Shown here piece after piece: positions 52,734 through 60,867 of a stretch of 64,000 nucleotides of DNA. Where the stretch lies: contig NZ_RJKE01000001.1 in assembly GCF_003751225.1 (NCBI RefSeq), positions 2,666,001 to 2,730,000 of the forward strand. The letters are read 5' to 3'. A program made the position numbers and the translations under genes. Positions within the stretch are counted from its first letter, which is position 1; every line of letters begins with the position of its first letter. The notes beneath the pieces were generated by a model. The model did no database searches and was not told where the DNA came from. It saw nothing but the letters and a program-made list of their open reading frames with translations. The stretch comes from Actinocorallia herbida. Its GTDB lineage: Bacteria > Actinomycetota > Actinomycetes > Streptosporangiales > Streptosporangiaceae.

Positions 52734-53120
52734 CTACTGCCGCGGGGCCGCCACGAGGTGGCCCCGCACCCGCTTGATGAGCATCGCGGTCTCGTAGGCG
52801 ACCATGCGGGTGTTGCGGCCCGCGTCGGCGAGGACGGCGAGGCAGCTCCCGGCGCCCGCGGGCAGCACGAAGAACAGCTTGTCGTCGATCTCGATGACGG
52901 CCTGGCGGACCGCCTGGGCCTCGAAGTGCTCCCTGGCCCCGTTGGCGAGGCTGAAATATCCCGAGGACAGGGCGGCGAGGAACCTGGCGTCGGGGTCGGT
53001 CAGCCCCTTCGACGCGCTCATCACCAGGCCGTCGCGCGACAGCAGGACCACCTGGTGGATCTCGGGGACCTTGGTGACCAGTTCGTCGAGCAGCCAGTTC
53101 AGGTCAGTGCCCTCGGTCAA
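52734..53120 (-). CDS. Roadblock/LC7 domain protein (CvnB-type)
   Basis: A 128-residue roadblock/LC7 protein: LNWLLDELVTKVPEIHQVVL, LSRDGLVMSASKGLTDPDAR, FLAALSSGYFSLANGAREHF, FVLPAGAGSCLAVLADAGRN. In conservons (Cvn) of actinomycetes it follows a sensor kinase and precedes a DUF742 protein and a G protein, acting as a GTPase-regulating scaffold. Here it overlaps the kinase gene by four bases (ATGA) but no cvnC or cvnD follows; the next gene is convergent after seven bases. Complete. Confidence 0.93.
   Translation of the reverse strand: MTEGTDLNWLLDELVTKVPEIHQVVLLSRDGLVMSASKGLTDPDARFLAALSSGYFSLANGAREHFEAQAVRQAVIEIDDKLFFVLPAGAGSCLAVLADAGRNTRMVAYETAMLIKRVRGHLVAAPRQ
52743..52766. terminator. 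Hairpin inside the roadblock 3' end
   Basis: A 10-bp stem with one wobble (52743-52752 with 52757-52766, four-base loop) lies just past the D-aminoacylase-like stop and within the last codons of the convergent roadblock gene; it could terminate the forward transcript. Confidence 0.45.
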
Positions 53121-55366
53121 CGGTCTCCCCGTTCGTCTCGGCGGTCGGTGTACGGGTCGGCGGGGAGCTCGGGCTCGTCGTCGCGGGCCATCGACCAGCC
53201 CGAGTGCAGCGACGACATCAGGTCGCGGCTGCTCTCGGGGTCGGGCTCGATGAAGTCGTCGACGAAATCGTCCTCGCGGGCGTGCCGAGGGCCGCCGCGC
53301 AGCTCGGGCGCGAGGTTCTGCTGGCGGTTGCGGCGCGGCAGCCGTCCGGGCCCCGCGGGTGCGTCGACCCGGCCAGGGATCCGGGGCGGGGGCACCGTCG
53401 ACGGGACGGGCGCGGGCGCGGACACGGCCTGGAACGGCTGGGTGCGGGTGGTGTCGACGGCCGCGCGCTCACGGGGCCGCTCGGGGCCCCGGTCGGCGAG
53501 CACCAGACCGGTCGGCACGAGCACGACGGCGGTCGTGCCGCCGTAAGGCGACGGCTGGAGGCGGACCCGGATGCCGTGCCGGGCCGCGAGCCGCGCGACG
53601 ACGAACAGGCCGAGCCGGTCGCTGTCGGTGAGGGTGAAGTCGGGGGCCTCGGTGAGCCGCCGGTTGATGTCCACCAGCTCGTCCGGGGTGATGCCGATGC
53701 CCCGGTCGATGATCTCCACCACCAGGCCGTTGGCGACCACGTCGAGCCGGACCGCGACCTCGCTGGTCGGCGGCGAGAACACCGCGGCGTTCTCGATCAG
53801 CTCGGCGAGCAGGTGGATGACGTCGGCGACGGCGTGCGCGGAGACCGACACCGGCGCGATCGTGACGACCTCGACCCTGCGGTAGTCCTCGATCTCCTGG
53901 AGCGCGGCGCGGACCACGTCCTCGGACGTCACCGGGTGGTCCCAGGCCCGGACGGTCTGCGCCCCGGCGAGGATGACCAGGCCCTCGGCGTGGCGGCGCA
54001 TGCGCGTCGTCAGGTGGTCGAGCCGGAACAGATCGTCGAGCTCCTCGGAGCTCTTGGCCCGGTGCTCCATCGCCTCGAGCAGCCGCAGCTGCCGCTGGAG
54101 GAGGCTCTGGCTGCGCCAGGACAGGTTCACGAAGATCTGGTTGATGCCGCCGCGCAGCGCCGCCTCGGAGACGGCGAGGTCCACCGCGGTGCGCTGCACG
54201 TTGCCGAACGCCTCGGCGACGAGCCGCACCTCGCGGGTGCCGCCGCCCTCGATGCCGGGCGCCTCGGTCGCGACGTCCACCTGCTCGCCGCGGCGCAGCC
54301 TGCCGACGACGCGCGGCAGCCGGACCCTGGCGAGGTCCTGCGCGGCGCCCTGGAGGCGGCGCAGGTCGGCGGAGATGCTGCGGATGAACCGGAAGAACAG
54401 CAGGCCGGACAGCATGACGGCGAGGAAGCCGACGCCCGCGACGAGGTACAGCCGCAGCATGATCTGGTCGCCGAGCTCGCGGACGCCCACGTCGGCGATG
54501 CCGCCGGCCTCGGTCGCGGTCTGCATCCACATCTGGCCCAGCGCCTGGGTGGTGCTCTGCCACTCGCCCATCATCGCCGGGCTCGTGATGCCCGACCGCG
54601 CGATGTCGGTCTCCAGCGAGATGTACTTGAGGTATCCGGCGGACGTGGTCAGCCGGTCGCCGATCGCCTGGAGGTCGCCGGCCATCCGCTCCTCACCGAG
54701 CGCGGAGAGCTTGGCGCGGGCGCCGGCGAGCCTGGCGAACTCGGTGCGCGCGCCGGTGCCGAGGTCGCCGCGGAACGCGATGAGCACCGCGTCCTGGCGC
54801 ATCATGATGTCGCGTGCCCACAGCGTGTTCAGCAGCGCCTTCATGTGCGCGTCGACGTCGACGTCCTGGACGTGCGTCACCTGGGTGAGCACCTGGATGA
54901 GGCTGTCCGACAGAGCGTTGTACTCCCCGAGGACGGGCAGCGCGTCGTCGCCCTTGAGCACCTCGGTGCGCACCTGGCTCAGCGCGGAGAACTTCTGCGC
55001 GAAGGCGGGGAGCTTGGCCAGCTCCGTGCTCGCGCTCGTGACCTCCTTCGTGTTCGCGCCCTTCGCGAACAGCTGCACCGCGCCGTCGGTCCGCGCCGTC
55101 TGCTCCTGGAACTGCTGGCGCACCTGCTCGGTCGGCGTGCTCAGCAGCGCCGCCGCGAGGGTCCGCTCGACCTGGAGCATGACCGTGAGCGTGTTCACGG
55201 GGACACCGAGGTTCTCGTACACATCGGTGAACTTCTGCTTCTCCAGTGCCGCGTCGATGCTGGACGCCGCGGCGAATCCCCACAGCCCCACCAGGGACGT
55301 CACCGGGATCACCAGCAGCAGCGCGATCCTCCGCGCGATCGGCGTGTCGCCGGTCCGCAGCGCCAT
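53117..55366 (-). CDS. NIT-domain sensor histidine-kinase-like protein (CvnA-type)
   Basis: A 749-residue membrane sensor: TM1 (about 14-35), an extracellular nitrate/nitrite-sensing (NIT) helical domain (about 45-300), TM2 (about 308-330, VAGVGFLAVMLSGLLFF), a HAMP-like linker, and a GHKL ATPase (about 440-610) with ELIENAAVFSPPTSEV, IIDRGIGITPDELVDINRRL and LGLFVVARLAARHGIRVRLQ. There is no standard HisKA box, as usual in conservon kinases. The Pro/Arg-rich, acidic tail (620-749) is probably disordered. GGAGGTG lies six bases before ATG 55366, preferred to 55381. Operon with the roadblock gene. Confidence 0.93.
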   Translation of the reverse strand: MALRTGDTPIARRIALLLVIPVTSLVGLWGFAAASSIDAALEKQKFTDVYENLGVPVNTLTVMLQVERTLAAALLSTPTEQVRQQFQEQTARTDGAVQLFAKGANTKEVTSASTELAKLPAFAQKFSALSQVRTEVLKGDDALPVLGEYNALSDSLIQVLTQVTHVQDVDVDAHMKALLNTLWARDIMMRQDAVLIAFRGDLGTGARTEFARLAGARAKLSALGEERMAGDLQAIGDRLTTSAGYLKYISLETDIARSGITSPAMMGEWQSTTQALGQMWMQTATEAGGIADVGVRELGDQIMLRLYLVAGVGFLAVMLSGLLFFRFIRSISADLRRLQGAAQDLARVRLPRVVGRLRRGEQVDVATEAPGIEGGGTREVRLVAEAFGNVQRTAVDLAVSEAALRGGINQIFVNLSWRSQSLLQRQLRLLEAMEHRAKSSEELDDLFRLDHLTTRMRRHAEGLVILAGAQTVRAWDHPVTSEDVVRAALQEIEDYRRVEVVTIAPVSVSAHAVADVIHLLAELIENAAVFSPPTSEVAVRLDVVANGLVVEIIDRGIGITPDELVDINRRLTEAPDFTLTDSDRLGLFVVARLAARHGIRVRLQPSPYGGTTAVVLVPTGLVLADRGPERPRERAAVDTTRTQPFQAVSAPAPVPSTVPPPRIPGRVDAPAGPGRLPRRNRQQNLAPELRGGPRHAREDDFVDDFIEPDPESSRDLMSSLHSGWSMARDDEPELPADPYTDRRDERGDR

Positions 55367-55462
55367 GCCGGGCACCTCCATCCGCTCCGCGTCTCAAGAA
55401 CCGCTTACGCTAGTCGTGCGAATGGTGCGGAAAACAGGGCTTCGTATAAATTATTCGTCGCG

Positions 55463-55486
55463 TGACAAAATGGACGTCCTTTGTCA
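55463..55486. promoter_or_regulatory. Inverted repeat upstream of the conservon kinase
   Basis: TGACAAA (55463-55469) and TTTGTCA (55480-55486) flank a spacer that itself contains GGACGTCC, in the 230-base region between the kinase start and the HtaA-protein stop. Candidate operator; binder unknown. Confidence 0.35.
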
Positions 55487-55537
55487 AGCGGGACGGCACT
55501 GGTCATCCGGGCACGAGAATGCGCCGGGAGAACGCCG

Positions 55538-55570
55538 ACGGCGGTGACCGCGTGGTGCGGCCACCGCCGT
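55538..55570 (-). terminator. Terminator candidate after the HtaA-domain gene
   Basis: A 9-bp perfect stem ACGGCGGTG / CACCGCCGT with a 15-base loop lies 30 bases downstream of the HtaA-domain gene stop (reverse strand). Confidence 0.45.
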
Positions 55571-55599
55571 TTCGGGTGGATCGAGGTGCGTCGCCTGGC

Positions 55600-56055
55600 C
55601 TAGCCCGCCCACGGGAAGGTGACGGGGTCCAGTTCGTCGCCCGGCCCGTAGACGTTGCCGAGCAGCCAGACGCCGTGCATGGTGAGGGCCGCCGACGCCT
55701 GTGCGGTGCCGTCGCCCTGCGGCACGATCTCGCCCAGGTCGGCGATCGTGATGCGCTGGGAGCGGTCGGTCTTGAGCTTCGCCGGGTTGACCACGGACAG
55801 GGTCGCCTTGCCGTCCTCGGCGACCTCCACCCACGGGTCGGCGATCGTCACCTTGAGCATGCCGCCGTGCGCGTCGAAGTCGACCTGGCCGGTGAACCTG
55901 CCCTTCTCGTCGCCCGAGGGGAACAGGAACTCGGTCTCGCTCCCGGCGATGTCGGCGCCGTCGGAGACCTTGATCTCGCCCTCGGCCGACGTCACGTACC
56001 TCAGGAAGCTCGCCTTGAGGCCCCAGACCAGGCCCCCGCCCGCGTTCCCGCTCAT
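55600..56055 (-). CDS. HtaA-domain protein without obvious export signal
   Basis: A 151-residue protein consisting of essentially one HtaA-like domain: GLVWGLKASFLRYVTSAEGE (8-27), TGQVDFDAHGGMLKVTIADP and AKLKTDRSQRITIADLGEIV. HtaA domains of corynebacteria bind heme at the cell surface. This one has no signal peptide, transmembrane anchor or IsdE-type neighbour, so it may be cytoplasmic and need not bind heme. ATG 56055 follows GAGGAGAAGG. Single gene with its own terminator-like hairpin. Confidence 0.8.
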   Translation of the reverse strand: MSGNAGGGLVWGLKASFLRYVTSAEGEIKVSDGADIAGSETEFLFPSGDEKGRFTGQVDFDAHGGMLKVTIADPWVEVAEDGKATLSVVNPAKLKTDRSQRITIADLGEIVPQGDGTAQASAALTMHGVWLLGNVYGPGDELDPVTFPWAG

Positions 56056-56166
56056 CGCCTTCTCCTCATGACCTCGGCTTATGATGCGCGGGACGTGTCA
56101 CGTAACCCGCTCGCCGACCCTAGCGCCGCCGAGATCACGAGGTCCACACTTCCCCCGAACCGGACG

Positions 56167-56355
56167 TCAGACGTGGTGCGCCAGACGGGCGTCGGGCCCC
56201 GGGTAGATGAGCGTGCGGCGTCCGGTGTCCTCCCAGCGGACGTAGTAGGGAGGCGCGCCGAGCGGGTCGGGGATCTCGACGATCTCGCCGGCGCGGTCGG
56301 GCGTGTGGTCGTCGGGGCCCAGCAGGATCAGGTGGTCGCCCACTGCTGCTTTCAT
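56167..56355 (-). CDS. DUF1918 domain protein
   Basis: A 62-residue protein made up of the DUF1918 fold: MKAAVGDHLILLGPDDHTPD, RAGEIVEIPDPLGAPPYYVR, WEDTGRRTLIYPGPDARLAH. Small SH3-like barrel proteins of this kind are widespread in actinobacteria with unknown function. GGGGAGGAG lies six bases upstream of ATG 56355. Monocistronic. Confidence 0.93.
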   Translation of the reverse strand: MKAAVGDHLILLGPDDHTPDRAGEIVEIPDPLGAPPYYVRWEDTGRRTLIYPGPDARLAHHV

Positions 56356-56598
56356 GGGATGCTCCTCCCCGGCTCGCGAGGTGAGCCGTTCGGTCGAGCG
56401 CGCTCGGTCAAAGGGCCGGGCTGCTCGCTCCGGGCCCATCTCCAGTGTCCCGCCGCGACCGGTGGGAAGCCATAGACCGCCGGTCATCTGAGGGTTTGCC
56501 CGGTAAAGAAGTGGTCTGCTGGTAAAAGTCCGCTCTGGTGACGGGCCGCGCGGCGGGGCTAGAGTTCGCGGGGTCGCAGGTGGGCGAGTCGAGGGCGG

Positions 56599-58086
56599 GT
56601 GGGCGTGGAGTACGCGGAATACCGGCGACTGGACGCCGTGGGGATCGCGGCGCTGGTGGCCGAGGGCGAGGTCGCCCCCGAGGAGCCGCTGGAGGCGGCC
56701 ATCGCGCGGGCCGAGGACGTCAACGGGCGCCTCAACGCGATCGTGTACCCCATGCACGACCTGGCGCGGGAACGGGCGCGGGCGGGGGTCTCCGGGCCGC
56801 TCGCCGGCGTGCCCTTCCTGATCAAGGACCTCTCCCAGGACTACGCGGGCCTGCCGACGACCGGGGGGTCACGCGCGCTGCGCGGCCACCGGGCGGCGGA
56901 GCACAGCCTGACCGTGCGGAGCTGGCTGGACGCGGGGCTGCTCGTCTTCGGCAAGACCAACACCCCGGAGTTCGGTACGAAGTCGGTCACCGAGCCCGAG
57001 GCGTACGGGCCGACCCGGAACCCCTGGGACCTCGGGCACACGCCCGGTGGGTCGTCGGGCGGGTCGGCGGCGGCGATCGCGGCCGGGATCGTGCCCGCGG
57101 CGGGCGCGAGCGACGGCGGCGGTTCGATCCGGATTCCCGCCGCGTGCTGTGGTCTGTTCGGGTTGAAGCCGGGACGGGGGCTGCTGTCCTCGGGGCCGCT
57201 GCACGCGGAGTACTTCCACGGCGCGGCCACCGAGGGCGTGATCACCAGGACCGTCCGCGACAGCGCCGCCCTGCTCGACGTGATGACGTCCGTCGCGGAC
57301 CCCGGCGGGCCTTACCTGGCGGAGCGGCCCGCGAGCCCCTATGCGGAGCTGGCGCGGCGGGAGCCCGGGACGCTGCGGATCGGGTTCACGACCCGGTCGC
57401 CGCTCGGCACGCCCGTCGACCCGGAGGCCGTCGCGGCGGTCGCGGAGGCGGCCCGGCTGCTCGAAGGGCTCGGGCACACCGTCGAGGAGGCGGAGCCGGA
57501 CATCGACGGCCTCCGGATGGCGCACGACTTCCTCACCATGTGGTCGTGCGAGGCGGCCTCGACCGTGGCCCGGATCCGGCGCGAGACCGGCGCCCGCCCG
57601 CGGGACTTCGAACTCGACACGCGGCTGCTCGCGGGCGCGGCCCGGTCCGTCCGGGCGGCCGACTACCTCACCGCGCACGACCGGTGGAACACCTACGCGC
57701 GCGGCCTCGCGGCGTTCCATGAGACCTACGACCTGCTGCTGACCCCGTCGCTGGCGGGTCCGCCGCTGCCGATCGGGGCCTTGGACACGCCGCTGCCTTT
57801 GCGCATCCTGGGGGAGACCACTCTTCGGCTGCGGCTGGCCGGCCTCGCCGCGAAGACCCCTCTGTGGCGTGACCAGCTCGTCGCCAACCTCGCCCCGGTG
57901 CCTTTCACGCAGCTCGCGAACATCACGGGACGGCCGGCCATGTCCGTCCCCCTGCACCGGACTGCTGCGGGGCTTCCCCTGGGCGTCCAGTTCGTCGCGC
58001 CGCTGGGCGGCGAGGGGCTGCTGCTGGCCCTCGCCGCCCAGCTGGAATCCGCCCGGCCTTGGGCGGACGCCGAACCCGACCTCTAA
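56599..58086 (+). CDS. Amidase (amidase signature family)
   Basis: A 495-residue amidase-signature hydrolase with the Ser-Ser-Lys triad: Lys76 in VPFLIKDLSQ, Ser152 in HTPGGSSGGSAAAI and the nucleophile Ser176 in DGGGSIRIPA. The C-terminal half has FTQLANITGRPAMSVPLH. Related to 6-aminohexanoate-dimer/aryl-acylamidase-type enzymes; the natural amide is unknown. GTG at 56599 (or 56605) is the start. Convergent with the beta-glucosidase, their ends only four bases apart (overlapping stop regions 58083-58086). Confidence 0.92.
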   Translation: MGVEYAEYRRLDAVGIAALVAEGEVAPEEPLEAAIARAEDVNGRLNAIVYPMHDLARERARAGVSGPLAGVPFLIKDLSQDYAGLPTTGGSRALRGHRAAEHSLTVRSWLDAGLLVFGKTNTPEFGTKSVTEPEAYGPTRNPWDLGHTPGGSSGGSAAAIAAGIVPAAGASDGGGSIRIPAACCGLFGLKPGRGLLSSGPLHAEYFHGAATEGVITRTVRDSAALLDVMTSVADPGGPYLAERPASPYAELARREPGTLRIGFTTRSPLGTPVDPEAVAAVAEAARLLEGLGHTVEEAEPDIDGLRMAHDFLTMWSCEAASTVARIRRETGARPRDFELDTRLLAGAARSVRAADYLTAHDRWNTYARGLAAFHETYDLLLTPSLAGPPLPIGALDTPLPLRILGETTLRLRLAGLAAKTPLWRDQLVANLAPVPFTQLANITGRPAMSVPLHRTAAGLPLGVQFVAPLGGEGLLLALAAQLESARPWADAEPDL

Positions 58087-59456
58087 GCGCGCTGGGCGGC
58101 GATCAGCTCGGCGAACCAGTGGTACGAGCGCTTCGGGGTGCGCCGAAGCGTCTCGTAGTCGGTCCAGACGAGGCCGAAGCGCTGGGTGAGGCCCTCGGCC
58201 CATTCGAAGTTGTCGAGGAGGGACCAGGCGTAGTAGGCGCGGACGTCGGCGCCGTCGGCTATCGCCCGGGCCACCTCGCGGAGGTGGGCGTCGTAGTAGG
58301 CGACGCGCGCGCTGTCGTCGACGACGCCGTCCGCGTCGGGCGGGGTGTTGTAGGCGCAGCCCTGCTCGGTGATGTAGAGGGGCGGCATCGAGGGGTAGCG
58401 CTCCCGGAGCTGCATGATCAGCTCGTAGAGGCCCTCGGGGACCACGGGCCAGCCGAAGTCGGTGCGGGGGTGCCCGGTCATGGGCGCGAACTGGAAGGGG
58501 AGGTCGGAAGGCACCTCGACGTGGCCCGCGGCGGTGGCCGTCGCCGGGGCCGACGGCTTGCCCGGGGCCTGGATGGCGGTCGGGTTGTAGTAGTTGGCCC
58601 CGTAGAAGTCCAACGGGCTCGCGATGATCTTCAGATCGTCGGCGACGGGGCCGGGCATCAGCTCGGCGAAGCCGTCCGGATAAGCGCCCAGCAGGATCGG
58701 GTCGGCCACCAGGCGGTTCCACAGCAGGTCGTAGAAGGCCGCTGCCTCGTGGTCGGCCGGGTCGTCGGAGGCGGGCCAGACGGGGGTGTGGTTGGTCGCC
58801 GTGCCGATCGAGGCGGCGCCTGACGCGCGCAGCGACTGGACCGTCAGGCCGTGCCCGAGGAGCTGGTGGTGGACGGCGGGCAGGGCGTCGAAGGACAGGC
58901 CGCGGGCGGGCGCCATGGCGGTGAGGGCGTAGCCGAGCAGGGCCGTCACGTTGGGCTCGTTGACCGGGACCCAGTGCGCGACGCGGTCGCCGAGGCGGGC
59001 CGCGACGTGCCCGGCGTACTCGGCGAAGCGCTCGGCGGTCGCGCGGTCCAGCCAGCCGCCGCGCTCTTCCAGGGCCTGCGGCAGGTCCCAGTGATAGAGG
59101 GTGACCATCGGCTCGATCCCCGCCTCGACCAGGGCGTCCAGAAGCCTGTCGTAGAAGTCCAGGCCTTTGGGGTTGGGGGTGCCCTCGCCCGCCGGCTGGA
59201 CGCGCGGCCAGGCCACCGAGAGCCGGTAGCCGTGCGCGCCCAGGCCCTTGAGCAGGGCGACGTCCTCGGCGTACCGGTGGTAGTGGTCGGCGGCGACCGC
59301 GCCGGACGAGCCGTCGGCGATCGTGCCGGGCCGGGCGCAGAACTCGTCCCAGATGCTCGGGCCGCGGCCGTCCTCGGTGGCCGCGCCCTCGATCTGGTAG
59401 GCGGCGGTGCTGGTGCCGAACCGGAAACCGGGCGGGAGGCTCGGGAAGTCGCTCAA
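58083..59456 (-). CDS. GH1 beta-glucosidase
   Basis: A 457-residue family 1 glycoside hydrolase with PGFRFGTSTAAYQIEGAATE (9-28), YRLSVAWPRVQP, the acid/base Glu167 in WVPVNEPNV, the nucleophile Glu364 in YITEQGCAYN and the C-terminal AYYAWSLLDNFEWAEG. The nucleophile motif usually reads I-T-E-N-G; here Asn is Gln, next to the catalytic Glu. Cytoplasmic; hydrolyses beta-glucosides. TTG at 59456 follows AAAGG; the upstream extension to 59495 is unsupported. No transporter or LacI gene is adjacent. Confidence 0.92.
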   Translation of the reverse strand: MSDFPSLPPGFRFGTSTAAYQIEGAATEDGRGPSIWDEFCARPGTIADGSSGAVAADHYHRYAEDVALLKGLGAHGYRLSVAWPRVQPAGEGTPNPKGLDFYDRLLDALVEAGIEPMVTLYHWDLPQALEERGGWLDRATAERFAEYAGHVAARLGDRVAHWVPVNEPNVTALLGYALTAMAPARGLSFDALPAVHHQLLGHGLTVQSLRASGAASIGTATNHTPVWPASDDPADHEAAAFYDLLWNRLVADPILLGAYPDGFAELMPGPVADDLKIIASPLDFYGANYYNPTAIQAPGKPSAPATATAAGHVEVPSDLPFQFAPMTGHPRTDFGWPVVPEGLYELIMQLRERYPSMPPLYITEQGCAYNTPPDADGVVDDSARVAYYDAHLREVARAIADGADVRAYYAWSLLDNFEWAEGLTQRFGLVWTDYETLRRTPKRSYHWFAELIAAQRA

Positions 59457-59670
59457 GGGCTTGCCTTTCGGGGGGATCACGGCGGAACAGTACAACTTGT
59501 TGGGTGCTTTGTGGCTTTTGGAGGATATTTACCGAGAGGTGGGGTGGGGCAAGGCTCCGCGAGCGGGCCGTCTGAAGTGCCTCAGGACCGGTTAAAACCG
59601 GGACGTTCGGCCCCCAGGGGATGGGGGTCCGGGTGGTCTACTGGGGGTGCGGACACGGCTAGGGGGCGAG

Positions 59671-60705
59671 ATGTCGGCATCCAGCGGCAACAAGGACATC
59701 GGGGACATCGAGGAAGCGGTCAGGGGCGCGATCGAGGGGGCCGTGTGGGCGCCGTCGATCCACAACACCCAGCCGTGGTGGTTCGGCACGAGCGAGGCCG
59801 ACGGCGGCGTACGGCTCAGCCTGCACGCCGATCCCGAGAGGCGCCTCACCGTCGCGGACCCCGAAGGCAGGGAGATGACCCTGAGCTGCGGCGCGGCCCT
59901 GGCCACGCTGCGCCTCGGCCTCCTCGCCGCAGGGTTCGTCCCCGAGGTGGAGATCACCCCGGACCCCGAAAGGCCGCTCCTCCTGGCAGAGGTGACGGTG
60001 AGGGAGCGCGCGGAGCCGCCCGCGGAGGCCGTCCGCCTCATCGGGCAGGTGCGCGAGCGCAGGACCCACCGCGGGGCCTTCGCCGAGAAGGGGCCGCCGG
60101 AGTACCTCATGTCCTCCCTCGTGGAGGAGGCGCTGCTCGAGGACACCGACCTGCGGGTGCTGTCCGACCCGCGCAAGACGCGCGCGCTGGGCGCGCTCAG
60201 CGAGGCCGCGGAACAGCTCCAAAGGCTCGACGAGCGTTACCAGGAGGAGTTCGCCCACTGGGCGCCCGCCTCCGGCAGCCGCCGCCGCGACGGCGTCCCC
60301 GACACCGCCTACCCGATCGAGCACCAGGAGACCCACCCGCACTTCCCGGAACGGGCCTTCTGGCGCGATCGCGCCCAGGGCATGGACGTCGGCACCGAGA
60401 TCCCCGGCGAGACCGGCACCGTCTGCGTCCTGGAGACCGCCACCGACGACCGCGTCGCCTGGCTCGCCGCCGGCCAGGCCCTCCAGCGCGTCCTCCTGCA
60501 CGCCTCCGCCGAGCGCTACACGGCCGCCCTGCACACCCAGGCCCTCGAACTCCCGCCCTTGCGCGCCCTGATCACCGACCGCCTCTGCGCCGGCCGCCAC
60601 CCCCAGATGATCTTCCGCCTGGGCCGCTCCGGACCCGTCTTCACCTCGGTCCGCCGCGAATACTCCGAAGTCGTTTACAAGGCCCCGGAAAGCACCCGGT
60701 CCTAG
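59671..60705 (+). CDS. Acg-family FMN-binding nitroreductase-like protein
   Basis: A 344-residue protein of the Acg (Rv2032-like) family, a double nitroreductase fold: GAVWAPSIHNTQPWWFG (31-47), RRLTVADPEGREMTLSCGAA, VRERRTHRGAFAEKGPPEYL, VCVLETATDDRVAWLAAGQA. In mycobacteria such proteins are dormancy-associated and may sequester flavin. ATG 59671 follows AGGGGGCGAG. Divergent from GH1. A 9-bp hairpin at 60723-60750 follows the stop. Confidence 0.92.
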   Translation: MSASSGNKDIGDIEEAVRGAIEGAVWAPSIHNTQPWWFGTSEADGGVRLSLHADPERRLTVADPEGREMTLSCGAALATLRLGLLAAGFVPEVEITPDPERPLLLAEVTVRERAEPPAEAVRLIGQVRERRTHRGAFAEKGPPEYLMSSLVEEALLEDTDLRVLSDPRKTRALGALSEAAEQLQRLDERYQEEFAHWAPASGSRRRDGVPDTAYPIEHQETHPHFPERAFWRDRAQGMDVGTEIPGETGTVCVLETATDDRVAWLAAGQALQRVLLHASAERYTAALHTQALELPPLRALITDRLCAGRHPQMIFRLGRSGPVFTSVRREYSEVVYKAPESTRS

Positions 60706-60722
60706 GTTTTTCTGACTGAGAT

Positions 60723-60750
60723 ATCCGCTCGTTTCCTTTCGCGAGCGGAT
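60723..60750 (+). terminator. Terminator hairpin after the Acg-like gene
   Basis: Perfect 9-bp stem ATCCGCTCG / CGAGCGGAT with a 10-base loop, followed by CTTT, starting 18 bases after the stop codon at 60705. Confidence 0.7.
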
Positions 60751-60867
60751 CTTTCACCTGCGGTGATATGCGGATTCATATGGATCTGCCTTCCATAGCA
60801 ATATTGGACATGATCGGCGAGGGTCTGGTCTGCTCTGCGGCGAACGACCGAGAGCAAGGAGGCCCTC

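Noticed and set aside
53204-55465. Forward open frame of 753 codons opposite the sensor kinase
   Set aside because: The kinase on the reverse strand has clear domains, ribosome binding site and a four-base overlap with the roadblock gene; the forward frame is a GC-bias artefact.
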